Of a DNA stretch of 64,000 nt, positions 18,375-26,970 are shown piece by piece. Source of the DNA: Parerythrobacter_A sp963799315 (GTDB lineage: Bacteria; Pseudomonadota; Alphaproteobacteria; Sphingomonadales; Sphingomonadaceae). The first letter of the stretch is position 1. Each line of letters starts with the position of its first letter. Made by a program: the position numbers and the translations under genes. The notes under the pieces were generated by a model. That model was given only the letters and a program-made list of their open reading frames with translations. It did no database searches and was not told the origin of the DNA. The stretch lies in NCBI GenBank assembly GCA_963799315.1, contig CAWCWP010000002.1, positions 248,001 to 312,000 on the forward strand, in the 5' to 3' direction.

Positions 18375-18707
18375 TCATTCATGCTGCAGTGCGATAAAGC
18401 GTTCCGCATCTGCGATGTCCAGTTCCACGATCCAGATATCGCTGTCTTGGCGGCGTCTCTTCGTTAAATATTCGTTAAAATCCAAGGGGTTCTGCGGATC
18501 CTGATCGCGAGTCGCGGTGAATTTCCGCTCGCCCGTTAACCCCGGCATCCGTTCATACAAACGCGCAGGCGCGCCGTTATGCGTGGTGACGATCAGCAGG
18601 GTGCCGGCGTCGCGTTCACCTTTCGCGATAACCGTCGCAAAACCGCCTTCCGCCTGCACTGCGCGCATCAGTCCGGTGACTTCGAGATGCGCGGGCAGGC
18701 GTGTCAC
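18375..18707 (-). CDS. DUF1491 family protein
   Basis: 110 residues beginning MTRLPAHLEVTGLMRAVQ and containing GGFATVIAKGERDAGTL and the C-terminal DSDIWIVELDIADAERF, a pattern of the DUF1491 family found across alphaproteobacteria. No function is known. Its ATG overlaps the stop of the thioesterase gene. The 207 bases between it and the hydrolase gene hold no gene. Confidence 0.85.
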   Translation of the reverse strand: MTRLPAHLEVTGLMRAVQAEGGFATVIAKGERDAGTLLIVTTHNGAPARLYERMPGLTGERKFTATRDQDPQNPLDFNEYLTKRRRQDSDIWIVELDIADAERFIALQHE

Positions 18708-19198
18708 GTCGCCGGGTCGTCATAGCCCGGCAGGCCTGCCAGTGGAATGTGCGAGCGCATGAAGGTGCCGGTGCCGCGCCCGATTTCGTCGCCTTCGCTG
18801 TCGATTAGCCGCGATTCCGCGACATAAACGCGGCGGCGACCGCTGACCCAGTGCCCTTCGGCAATCACCTCGCCTGTGCGCACCGGCTTGGTGAAATGCA
18901 GGTTGAACGACGTCGTCAGCAGGAAGCGGTCGGTGACCAGCGCATTGGCGGCGTAAAAGGCGGCATCGTCCAGCATCTTGAAATAGATCGTGCCATGCGC
19001 CGCGCCCGCCGCATGATAGGCCGCTTCCGTGACCCGGAAGACGACCCGCGCGCGGCCTTCAGCGACGATTTCCAGCCGGGAATCGAACAGGGCGTTGACC
19101 GGGGCCGAAGCGTAGAGCCGCTCCAGCGCGCGGTAATGCGCAGTCGCACCCACGTCGGACGGGTCCGAGGGTGCTGAGGAAGGCAAGCGTACGCTCAA
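18704..19198 (-). CDS. PaaI-type hotdog thioesterase
   Basis: About 164 residues with the hotdog-fold segment HGTIYFKMLDDAAFYAANAL and TSFNLHFTKPVRTGEV, typical of PaaI acyl-CoA thioesterases. Substrate is unknown. No ATG exists at the domain start; a TTG at 19198 overlaps the hpf stop (TTGA) and would couple translation. A GTG at 19153 is an alternative. Downstream it overlaps DUF1491. Confidence 0.82.
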   Translation of the reverse strand: MSVRLPSSAPSDPSDVGATAHYRALERLYASAPVNALFDSRLEIVAEGRARVVFRVTEAAYHAAGAAHGTIYFKMLDDAAFYAANALVTDRFLLTTSFNLHFTKPVRTGEVIAEGHWVSGRRRVYVAESRLIDSEGDEIGRGTGTFMRSHIPLAGLPGYDDPAT

Positions 19199-19761
19199 TG
19201 CGGCTCGACCCAGCCGATGGATCCGTCGGTGCGCCGATAGACCATATTGTGTCGCCCGGTCGCGCCGTTCTTGAACAGCAGCGCCGGTGTGTCGCGCAGG
19301 TCCAGCATCATCACGGCATCCGCCACGCTTGCTTCGGGAATGTCGGTGTTCGTTTCCGCAATGATGGCGGGGGCATCGACCGTTTCCTCCGCTTCGGGTT
19401 CGTCTGTAGCGGCGAAGATACGATAGGCGGCGGCTTCCTCGCTGGCCGCATGGTCGGCTTGCTCGTGCCGGTCGGTCAGGCGGCGTTTGTAGCGGCGCAG
19501 CTGCTTGTCCACTTTCTCCGCCGCCTGATCGAAGGCCTGATGCGCGTCGTGCGCGTCGTCGGTTGCCCGAACGATGGTGCCCTTGCCGACATGGACGACG
19601 ATGTCGCATTTGAACGCGGCGCTGGAAGCCTTGCCGAAGGTAACGTGGCCGGAAATGGCGCGGTCGAAATATTTCTCGACCATTGCGGTCAGCCGCTGCG
19701 TCGCGTGATCCTGAAGGGCGGCGCCGGTTTCGACCTGATGGCCGGAAATGCGAATATCCAT
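19195..19761 (-). CDS. hpf: Ribosome hibernation promoting factor, long form
   Basis: 188 residues: an N-terminal S30AE domain (MDIRISGHQVETGAALQDH, HVGKGTIVRATDDAHDAHQAFD) that occupies the mRNA/tRNA channel, and a C-terminal dimerisation domain (MMLDLRDTPALLFKN, GSIGWVEPH) that joins two 70S into 100S particles in stationary phase. GAGG nine bases before the ATG at 19761 decides the start over an upstream Met. Confidence 0.93.
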   Translation of the reverse strand: MDIRISGHQVETGAALQDHATQRLTAMVEKYFDRAISGHVTFGKASSAAFKCDIVVHVGKGTIVRATDDAHDAHQAFDQAAEKVDKQLRRYKRRLTDRHEQADHAASEEAAAYRIFAATDEPEAEETVDAPAIIAETNTDIPEASVADAVMMLDLRDTPALLFKNGATGRHNMVYRRTDGSIGWVEPH

Positions 19762-19845
19762 AGATTGCATCCTCGTTCGGGCGTGGTTGGGGGCAACGTT
19801 CTGCTCCGCCACCTTTATTATCGCCGCCCGGTCACCGCGTCCACG

Positions 19846-20541
19846 CTATCTCGTCCAGAGCGCACCGTCGATTGTGGCTACGAATGCCTGGTGCCGCACC
19901 ACCTCTTCGGCGCTGGCGGTATGCGGTCGCGGCGCACGACGCGGCTGGGTGTTGCGAACCGAAACGGGCGCGGGGCCGTCATCGATAGGCGCAGCTTCCG
20001 CCGCCAGTTCCAGCCCGATCTGCCTGCCGCCGGTCAGCTCGATATAGACCTGCGCCAGCAATTCGGCATCCAGCAGCGCGCCGTGCTTGACCCGGTGGCT
20101 GCGGTCCACGCCATAGCGCGTGCACAGCGCATCGAGCGAGTTCTTCGCGCCGGGATGCTTCTTGCGTGCCATCGCCACGGTGTCGATCATGCGATCAAGG
20201 CTAACCGGCGGACGCCCGCACCGCTCCAGCTCCATATTGAGAAAGCCGAAATCGAAGCTGGCATTATGCGCGACCAGCGGGGCATCGCCGATGAAATCGA
20301 GCAGCGGCTGGACGGTGTCGGCGAACAGCGGCTTGTCCGACAGGAAGCTCGCCGACAGCCCGTGGACCGCTTCGGCCCCGGCGGGCATGTCGCGTTCCGG
20401 ATTGTAATAGGCGTGAAAGGTCTGCCCGGTTTCCATCCGCCCGACCATTTCGACGCAGCCGATTTCGACCATGCGGTCGCCCGTCTTCGGGTCGAGTCCG
20501 GTGGTTTCGGTATCGAAGATGATTTCGCGCAATGCCGTCAT
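19846..20541 (-). CDS. dnaQ: DNA polymerase III epsilon subunit
   Basis: 231 residues of the DEDDh exonuclease family: D10 and E12 in FDTETTGLDP, LVAHNASFDFGFLN, and the DRSHRVKHGALLDAELLAQ block with the catalytic His and Asp. Provides 3'-5' proofreading for the replicase. Last gene of the origin-flanking reverse block ppsR-maf-aroE-coaE-dnaQ. The C-terminal 50 residues are the polymerase-binding tail. Confidence 0.95.
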   Translation of the reverse strand: MTALREIIFDTETTGLDPKTGDRMVEIGCVEMVGRMETGQTFHAYYNPERDMPAGAEAVHGLSASFLSDKPLFADTVQPLLDFIGDAPLVAHNASFDFGFLNMELERCGRPPVSLDRMIDTVAMARKKHPGAKNSLDALCTRYGVDRSHRVKHGALLDAELLAQVYIELTGGRQIGLELAAEAAPIDDGPAPVSVRNTQPRRAPRPHTASAEEVVRHQAFVATIDGALWTR

Positions 20542-20592
20542 CGGCAAACTATCGCAGGCACGACGCGGGGCTGGCAAGCCTTTGGCAAGCGG

Positions 20593-21197
20593 TTATCGGA
20601 TATTGTCACGCAGTTGCCCCACTAGCTCCGCGACATCGGCTTGCGTGGCCTTAAGCGACTGCCCGGTGTCGATCACGTAAGTCGGCCCGCGCGCGCTTTT
20701 CCGGCATCGGGCGTCTGGCGGCCGACGATGTCGGCGAACTTCTCCGACGTCATGCCGTCGCGGGCCAGCACGCGGGCGCGCTGCACCGATGCCGGGGCGG
20801 ACACCACGACAACCCGATCCATCGCCGCATCCCCGCCTGTTTCGAACAGCAGCGGCACATCGAAGACTACCATCGGCTCCTTTGCATTCGTACGAAGAAA
20901 TTCCGCCCGCGCATGTCCCACTGCCGGATGCACAATCGCCTCAAGCTGTTTCAGCTTGTCCGGATCGCCGAACACCATTGTGCCAAGTGCTTCGCGATTC
21001 ACGCCATTGCCGCCAGTCGCGCCCGGAAACACTGCTTCGATGGCGGGCAGCAAGGCGCCACCCGGACCCTGCAAAGCCCGCACCGTTGCATCGGCATCGA
21101 ATACCGGCACACCCGCAGCTTCGAACATCGCCGCCACGGTCGACTTGCCCATGCCGATGGAGCCGGTCAGCCCGATGGTCATCGGCCCATCGGTCAT
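20593..21197 (-). CDS. coaE: Dephospho-CoA kinase (two frameshifts)
   Basis: Phosphorylates the 3'-hydroxyl of dephospho-CoA, the last step of CoA synthesis. P-loop GSIGMGKST lies at about residues 12-20, followed by PVFDADATVRALQGPGG and VVFDVPLLFETGGDAAMD. As written the frame stops early at 20673 after GRQTPDAG. Removing one G (GCCGGAAAAG) and one T (GACTTACG) near 20696 and 20678 restores KRARADYVIDTG and a C-terminus ending at 20593, about 200 residues. The ATG overlaps the aroE stop. Confidence 0.9.
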
Positions 21198-22056
21198 GCG
21201 TGCAGCGTTTGCCGCAAGTCGTCGTCGCGGGCGCGCAGCGGCGGCTGTACCGAAGAACCGCGCAAATGCTTCGACAGCCTGGCCCGAGCAGCATATCCAT
21301 GCCGTCGAAGCACACCGCCCCGTCCGCTTTTCCCGCTTTCAGGAACGATGTTTCACGTGGAACAGTCACGATATCGTACAGCACGCTGCCGGGCGGAATA
21401 TGCGAGCGGTCGAGCACGAGCGGCGGTTGGCCTTCCATCCCAAGCGGCGAGGCATTGACCACGAGATCCAGTATTCCCTCGCGGTCGTCGAAGGCAAAAT
21501 CGGTCGGTTCGGCGAAATGCGACAGCGGCACGGCATGATGCTCGCCATCGGGGGCGAGTTCATCGAGAATAGCGCGTGCCTTGGCCGGATCGCGTCCGAT
21601 AAGGACCAGAGTGAAGCCTTCATCGGCCAGTGCCGCAACAATGGCCCGCGCCGCGCCGCCGGTGCCTACGATTCGAGCCATGCGGAACAGGTGCTGGCGC
21701 GCCAGCAAGGGGCGCAACGGTTCGAGGAAGCCGCCTGCATCGGTGTTGTAACCCACCAGCGCCCCGTCGCTCTCCCGCACCACCGTATTGACCGCGCCGA
21801 TGCGCGCAGCCAGCGGATCGAGCCGGTCGAGCAGCGACAGGATTGCCTGCTTGTGCGGCATGGTGACATTCGCGCCGCGCCAGGCGGGATTGGCGCGGTG
21901 GCGTGCAAGAAACGGTGCCAGCTCGCCCTCGGCTACGGTTTCGACTCCGTATTCGGCATCGATCCCGCCTTGCTCCAGCCAGAAGCGGTGGATCAGCGGC
22001 GATCTGGAGTGCGCCATCGGATCACCGATGACGAGCGCATAGGGTCGCGCACTCAT
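21194..22056 (-). CDS. aroE: Shikimate dehydrogenase (two frameshifts near the C-terminus)
   Basis: NADPH-dependent reduction of 3-dehydroshikimate. Signatures: VIGDPMAHSRSPLIH at the N-terminus, NVTMPHKQAILSLLD with the catalytic Lys, IVGTGGAARAIVAAL for NADP binding, and LVVNASPLGMEG. Extra bases near 21287 (GGGCC) and 21227 (CGCCCGCG) disrupt the last 35 residues; corrected, the end reads GQAVEAFARFFGTA ... RQTLHA, about 286 residues, and overlaps coaE by four bases. A parS-type site lies inside the gene (21349-21364). Confidence 0.9.
21349..21364. other. parS-type site (one mismatch) inside aroE
   Basis: TGTTTCACGTGGAACA differs from the palindromic parS consensus TGTTTCACGTGAAACA at one position. 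It lies about 2.2 kb to the left of the oriC candidate. Confidence 0.8.
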
Positions 22057-22682
22057 GCGCCTGCCGCTTCCGAACCACCTTCGACGGTGCGTAGCGCCTC
22101 CAGCACGTGCAGCAGCGGCATGCCCAGTATCGTGAACTGGTCGCCGATGATCCGGTCGAACAGATGCACGCCGCGCGCTTCGATGCGGAAACCCCCGACA
22201 CAGGCGGCGATGGCAGGCCATTCGGCATCGAGATAGGCGTCGATGAATGCCCCGTCGAAGCTGCGTACATGCAGCACGGCACGGTCATGGCCAACCCACA
22301 GCACACGGCCGTCGCGCGTCAGGCTGGCCGCGCTGTGCAGGTGCATCGCCTTGCCGGCAAAGAAGCGCAGATGCTCGGCGGCCTGCGATCTGTCGGCAGG
22401 CTTGTCGAACCGCCGACCGGCGACCTCGATCAGGGAATCGCTGCCCAGCACCAGCCGGTCCGGATGCTGCACCGAAACCGCCATCGCTTTGGCCGTGGCG
22501 AGCGCCTGCGCCACTTCATCGGCGGGCGCGTCCTGCATTTCGCGTTCGATAGCACGTTCGTCGATATCGGCAGCCACCGGCTCGAACCGCAGGCCCGCCG
22601 CTGCCAGCATTGCCTTGCGCGAGGCGCTTTGCGAAGCGAGCACGAAGCCCGGCCCCGCAATTGGATGCGCCCCCGGCGTCAT
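22053..22682 (-). CDS. maf: Maf-type nucleoside triphosphate pyrophosphatase
   Basis: 209 residues with the N-terminal LASQSASRKAMLAAAG, the LVLGSDSLIEVAGRRFDKP segment and C-terminal FRIEARGVHLFDRIIGD motif of Maf/YhdE. These enzymes hydrolyse non-canonical nucleotides, preventing their incorporation into nucleic acid. ATG overlaps the ppsR stop and its own stop overlaps the aroE ATG, so the block is tightly coupled. Confidence 0.92.
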   Translation of the reverse strand: MTPGAHPIAGPGFVLASQSASRKAMLAAAGLRFEPVAADIDERAIEREMQDAPADEVAQALATAKAMAVSVQHPDRLVLGSDSLIEVAGRRFDKPADRSQAAEHLRFFAGKAMHLHSAASLTRDGRVLWVGHDRAVLHVRSFDGAFIDAYLDAEWPAIAACVGGFRIEARGVHLFDRIIGDQFTILGMPLLHVLEALRTVEGGSEAAGA

Positions 22683-23539
22683 ATCGGTTTCGCGCCTTCG
22701 AACGTGCCGCTGCGCGCCGGACTAATCCGCCTGCGCTGGCGATCATCATACAGCTTGATGACCGCCGCCGCCGTTTCCTCGATGCTGCGCCGGGTCACGT
22801 CGATCACCGGCCAGCCATTATCGGCAAACATCCGCCGCGCGAACTGCACTTCGGACCGGACGTTTTCATCGTCGATATACGCGGTTTGCGAATCCTCGTT
22901 CAGGCTGAGCAGGCGATTGCGCCTGATCTGCACCAGCCGTTCCGGCGCGGTGGTCAGCCCGACGACCAGCGGGTTATCGAGACTGAACAGCGCATCGGGC
23001 GGCGGGCTTTCCACCACCAGCGGGATATTGGCGGTCTTGTACCCGCGATTGGCGAGGTAGATGCTGGTCGGCGTCTTGGACGACCGCGATACGCCCGCCA
23101 GTACGATGTCGGCCTCTTCCCAGTTTTCCCACCCGATCCCGTCATCATGCGCGATGGTGAAATGAATGGCATCGACGCGGCGGAAATACGCCTCGTCCAT
23201 CAAGTGCTGGCGACCGGGCCGCGCCTGCGCCTCCTGCCCCAACTGCGTTTCCAGAGCTTCGGTCACGGCATCCAGCGCCGGAATCGCGGGCAGCGAAAGC
23301 TGGCGGCAATGGTCTTCCAGCCGCTCGCGCGTTTCGTGATTGACCAGCGTGAACAGCACCAGACCGGGATGCGCGGCGAGTTCGGGCACGATCCGGTCGA
23401 GATGCTGGCGCGAGCGCACCATCGGCCAGAAATGGCGGACGATGTCCGTTTCCTCGAACTGCGCCAGCGCCGCCTTGGCGATCATCTCCAGCGTTTCGCC
23501 GGTAGAATCGGACACCAGATGCAGATGTTTGCGGCTCAT
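22679..23539 (-). CDS. ppsR: Pyruvate phosphate dikinase / PEP synthase regulatory kinase-pyrophosphorylase (DUF299)
   Basis: 286 residues with the family N-terminus LHLVSDSTGETLEMIAKAA, the P-loop GVSRSSKTPTSIYLANRG and YIDDENVRSEVQFARR near the C-terminus. It switches PPDK or PEP synthase on and off by ADP-dependent phosphorylation and phosphate-dependent removal. In Caulobacter and Rickettsia this gene (RP001 type) borders the replication origin opposite hemE, exactly as here. Confidence 0.95.
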   Translation of the reverse strand: MSRKHLHLVSDSTGETLEMIAKAALAQFEETDIVRHFWPMVRSRQHLDRIVPELAAHPGLVLFTLVNHETRERLEDHCRQLSLPAIPALDAVTEALETQLGQEAQARPGRQHLMDEAYFRRVDAIHFTIAHDDGIGWENWEEADIVLAGVSRSSKTPTSIYLANRGYKTANIPLVVESPPPDALFSLDNPLVVGLTTAPERLVQIRRNRLLSLNEDSQTAYIDDENVRSEVQFARRMFADNGWPVIDVTRRSIEETAAAVIKLYDDRQRRRISPARSGTFEGAKPI

Positions 23540-23576
23540 GGAGTATCGATCACGAGAAGACGGCCCGGCAGCGGCG

Positions 23577-23585
23577 TGTGGATAA
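23577..23585 (-). other. DnaA box
   Basis: TTATCCACA on the reverse strand, a perfect match to the high-affinity consensus, 38 bases from the ppsR start. Confidence 0.75.
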
Positions 23586-23669
23586 GCACCGGCATAAACC
23601 ACCGGATGACACTGACGACAAGTCCGGCACCTGTTTTCACCCCCGCTGCGAGTCTTTTGCCTGCCCGGA

Positions 23670-23700
23670 TGTCGACACCACAGGGCGGTTGTCGACACCA
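23670..23700. repeat. Paired TGTCGACACCA direct repeats
   Basis: TGTCGACACCA occurs at 23670-23680 and 23690-23700, exactly 20 bases apart (about two helical turns). Each copy contains the perfect palindrome TGTCGACA. The second runs directly into a DnaA-box-like TGTGAATTA. The binding protein is unknown. Confidence 0.7.
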
Positions 23701-23911
23701 TGTGAATTACGGGCACAGTCGGTGTTTGACTCATGCGCAGCAACGAGTCGGGCTTGGCCGGTTGCGCGGGATGGCTATGCAGAAAATCGGGACGATGGGC
23801 TTTTGCCCGCAATCCACAGGCCCAACAGACTCCATCAATCCTTTATAAAATCATTTTTATTTTGTTCTTAGTCCCTTTCCGTCGCGCATTTTGTGCGGCA
23901 AATGCACGGTC

Positions 23912-24938
23912 ATGCCGGGACCGCTCCTCGATACGCTGCTGGGTCAGCACAGTGCCAGGCCACCGCTCTGGATGATGCGGCAGGCGGGGCGCTACCTGCC
24001 CGAATATCGCGCCTTGCGTGCCGAAAAAGGCGGGTTTCTCGACCTCGTCTACGACAGCGATGCGGCTGCCGAAGTCACCGTGCAGCCGCTTGCGCCGGTT
24101 CGGGTTCGACGGGGCGATCCTGTTTTCCGATATCCTGATCGTGCCTTACGCGATGGGGCAGGATCTGAAATTCGTGGCCGGTGAAGGCCCGCGCCTGTCG
24201 CCGCCCCTTCTCGATAGCGCGCTGGGTGCGCTGGAGGCGGTGCCGGACCGACTGGCTCCGGTCTACGACACGGTCGCAAGGTACGCGCGCAGCTCGATGG
24301 CAATGTCACGATGCTGGGTTTTGCGGGCAGTCCGTGGACCGTCGCGACTTACATGGTGCAGGGCCAGGGCAGCCGCGACCAGTACGACACGCGCGCGATG
24401 GCGTATCGCGATCCTGCCGCATTCGAAGAATTGCTCGATGGCTATCGAGCAGGTAACGGTCGAATATCTGCGCGGACAGATCGACGCCGGGGCCGAGGCG
24501 GTGCAGTTGTTCGACAGCTGGGCCGGAACGCTGGCGCCGCGTGAATTCGAACGCTGGGTGATTGCGCCCAATGCCCGCATCGTTGCCGCCTTGCGCGAAA
24601 CGCACGGCCATGTGCCGGTCATCGGTTTTCCCAAGGGCGCGGGCGAGAAGCTGCCGGCCTATTGCCGCGAAACCGGCGTCGACGCGGTGGGCGTCGATGA
24701 AACGGTCGATCCGGCATGGGCGGCTTCTGTCCTGCCTGCCGATTTGCCGGTGCAGGGCAATCTCGACCCGTTGGTGCTGCTGGCTGGCGGCGAAGCACTG
24801 GAGGAGGGTGTGCGCACGGTGCGTCGCGCGTTCGCCGACCGGCCCCATGTATTCAATCTGGGCCACGGTATCGGCCAGCATACGCCGATTGCGCATGTCG
24901 AGCGACTGGTCGAGCTGGTGCGCGCCGATCCTGCGTGA
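23912..24938 (+). CDS. hemE: Uroporphyrinogen decarboxylase (three frameshifts)
   Basis: Removes four carboxyl groups from uroporphyrinogen III to make coproporphyrinogen III. Signatures RPPLWMMRQAGRYLPEYR (substrate loop with Arg pair), DGAILFSDILIVPYAMG, GFAGSPWTVATYMVQG and LGHGIGQHTP are all present but spread over frames. Proposed fixes: extra T near 24095 (CGCTTGCGCC), a missing base near 24281 (GCAAGGTACG), and an extra G near 24439 (GATGGCTATC). The corrected protein is about 341 residues, normal for HemE. The origin-side 5' region holds its promoter. HemJ follows 34 bases on. Confidence 0.9.
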
Positions 24939-24972
24939 CGTAGGCTCGCGTGCCGCTGTAAAAGACCGCATT

Positions 24973-25416
24973 ATGGAATTTCTCGGCAGCATCTATCTGT
25001 GGCTCAAGGCCGGACATATCATTTTCGTCATCTTTTGGATGGCGGGCCTGTTCATGCTGCCGCGCCAGATGATCTATATGCACCCTGCCGCCATTGGGTC
25101 CGACGAGGAAGCTCTGTGGGCGCATCGCACCGGTCTGCTGCGCAAGATCATCCTGGTGCCCAGCCTTGTGGTCGTATGGGTGCTTGGCTTGCTGATGGTC
25201 GGCATCGTCGCCGCGCACACGCAGACCTGGTTCCAGATCAAGTTGCTGCTGGTCATTGCGCTGACCGGCTATCACGGCTGGATGGTATCACGCGCCAAGG
25301 CGATGGCGCGGGGCGAGCGGCCGCTGACCGAGCGGCAATTGCGCCTCTGGGGCGAAGTGCCGGGCATTGCAGTGGCCCTGATCGTGGTGCTGGCGATCGT
25401 CAAACCGTTTGTGTGA
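24973..25416 (+). CDS. hemJ: Protoporphyrinogen IX oxidase, HemJ type
   Basis: 147-residue membrane protein with four helices. The first, LGSIYLWLKAGHIIFVIFWM, carries the conserved His, and the RKIILVPSLVVV and KLLLVIALTGYHGWM segments follow with a second conserved His. Catalyses oxidation of protoporphyrinogen IX in organisms without HemG or HemY. Adjacent to hemE, so two steps of the same pathway are together. Confidence 0.93.
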   Translation: MEFLGSIYLWLKAGHIIFVIFWMAGLFMLPRQMIYMHPAAIGSDEEALWAHRTGLLRKIILVPSLVVVWVLGLLMVGIVAAHTQTWFQIKLLLVIALTGYHGWMVSRAKAMARGERPLTERQLRLWGEVPGIAVALIVVLAIVKPFV

Positions 25417-25578
25417 GCGATTGACGCCGGGCGGGCCACCGCTTAGGTCGCCACACAGCAACGATGCGATGCCGGCTTTCATAAGCTGCGCAAGGTCCGC
25501 TTTCTCCAAGCCCCATGACCACACCCGCATCGTCGGAATCCCCACGTCGCGCGACGGCGTTTGAAAGACAACAGATTT

Positions 25579-26844
25579 ATGCATCTCAAAGACCTCAAGG
25601 CGAAGGCATCTGCCGAACTCGTCATCATGGCCGAAGAACTTGGCGTGGAAGCGGCGGGCACCATGCGCCGTCAGGACCTGCTGTTCTCCATCCTGCGCGA
25701 ACTGGCGGAAGACGAGGAATACGAAGAGCAGATCATGGGCGTGGGCACCATCGAGGTGCTGCAGGACGGCTTCGGCTTCCTGCGCAGCCCCGACGCCAAT
25801 TATCTCGCCGGACCGGGCGATATCTACGTTTCGCCCAACCAGATCCGCAAATGGGGCCTGCGCACCGGCGATACCGTCGAAGGGCAGATTCGCGCGCCGC
25901 AGGAAGGCGAACGCTATTTCGCATTGACCGGCCTGACCTCGGTGAACTTCGAAGACCCCGACCAGGTCCGCATCCGCACCAATTTCGACAATCTCACGCC
26001 GCTTTATCCCGAAGAGAAGCTGACACTCGACAGCAACGATCCGACGGACAAGGACAAGTCGGCGCGCGTGATCGATATCATCTCGCCGCAGGGCAAGGGC
26101 CAGCGCGCATTGATCGTCGCACCGCCGCGCACCGGTAAGACCGTGCTGCTGCAGAACATCGCCAAGGCCATCACCGACAACCATCCCGAAGTGTTCCTGC
26201 TGGTGCTGCTGGTCGACGAGCGCCCCGAAGAAGTCACCGACATGCAGCGCAGCGTGAAGGGCGAGGTGATTTCCTCCACCTTCGACGAACCCGCCACGCG
26301 CCATGTCCAGGTTGCCGAAATGGTGATCGAAAAGGCGAAGCGTCTGGTCGAACACAAGAACGATGTCGTCATCCTGCTGGATTCGATCACCCGCCTTGGC
26401 CGCGCCTACAACACCGTCGTGCCCAGCTCGGGCAAGGTGCTGACCGGCGGTGTCGATGCGAACGCGCTGCAACGCCCGAAACGCTTCTTCGGTGCGGCCC
26501 GCAATATCGAGGAAGGCGGCTCGCTGTGCATCATCGCCACCGCGCTGATCGACACCGGCAGCCGCATGGACGAGGTTATTTTCGAAGAGTTCAAGGGCAC
26601 CGGCAACTCCGAAATCGTGCTGGATCGCAAGGTATCCGACAAACGCATCTTCCCCGCGCTGGACGTGGGCAAGTCCGGCACCCGCAAGGAAGAGCTGCTG
26701 GTCGAGAAGGACAAGCTGTCGAAGATGTGGGTGCTGCGCCGTATCCTCATGCAGATGGGCACGATCGACGCGATGGAATTCCTGCTCGACAAGATGAAGG
26801 ATTCCAAGACCAACGAAGATTTCTTCGACAATATGAACCAGTAG
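25579..26844 (+). CDS. rho: Transcription termination factor Rho
   Basis: 421 residues: Rho_N helical domain (1-48), cold-shock RNA-binding domain (IMGVGTIEVLQDGFGFLR, about 52-120), and RecA-like ATPase with P-loop APPRTGKTV at 181-189, Walker B region VVILLDSITRLGRAYN and the Q-loop after it. Ring-shaped hexamer that ends transcription of untranslated RNA. ATG chosen because Rho proteins begin MHLKDLK; a TTG six codons upstream is less likely. A 162-base leader precedes it, where Rho autoregulation often acts. Confidence 0.97.
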   Translation: MHLKDLKAKASAELVIMAEELGVEAAGTMRRQDLLFSILRELAEDEEYEEQIMGVGTIEVLQDGFGFLRSPDANYLAGPGDIYVSPNQIRKWGLRTGDTVEGQIRAPQEGERYFALTGLTSVNFEDPDQVRIRTNFDNLTPLYPEEKLTLDSNDPTDKDKSARVIDIISPQGKGQRALIVAPPRTGKTVLLQNIAKAITDNHPEVFLLVLLVDERPEEVTDMQRSVKGEVISSTFDEPATRHVQVAEMVIEKAKRLVEHKNDVVILLDSITRLGRAYNTVVPSSGKVLTGGVDANALQRPKRFFGAARNIEEGGSLCIIATALIDTGSRMDEVIFEEFKGTGNSEIVLDRKVSDKRIFPALDVGKSGTRKEELLVEKDKLSKMWVLRRILMQMGTIDAMEFLLDKMKDSKTNEDFFDNMNQ

Positions 26845-26970
26845 GAAGCGCATCTCGGCGGCAATAATATTTGCTAAGTTTCGCTGAAATTTGCCATGTT
26901 ATCAGGATGCTGCCGGGGTCCGAAGACACCGGTATCTTGCCTTGCGAACGGCTTTGCGTAGGGGTGCGGC

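Larger units (their letters stand above)
23540..23911. other. Candidate chromosomal replication origin (oriC)
   Basis: A 372-base gap without genes between divergent ppsR and hemE. It contains a perfect DnaA box in reverse orientation (TGTGGATAA, 23577-23585), weaker boxes at 23701-23709 (TGTGAATTA, 8 of 9) and 23810-23818 (CAATCCACA, 7 of 9), a pair of TGTCGACACCA repeats, four GANTC methylation sites, and a strongly AT-rich stretch (about 23833-23880) fit to unwind. The hemE/RP001 location matches the known origin of Caulobacter and Rickettsia. It must also carry the promoters of both genes. Confidence 0.8.

Noticed and set aside
23912..24938. hemE as a true pseudogene
   Set aside because: Three indels in an essential gene, next to many similar indels in other essential genes, are better explained by sequence error; all active-site segments are kept.
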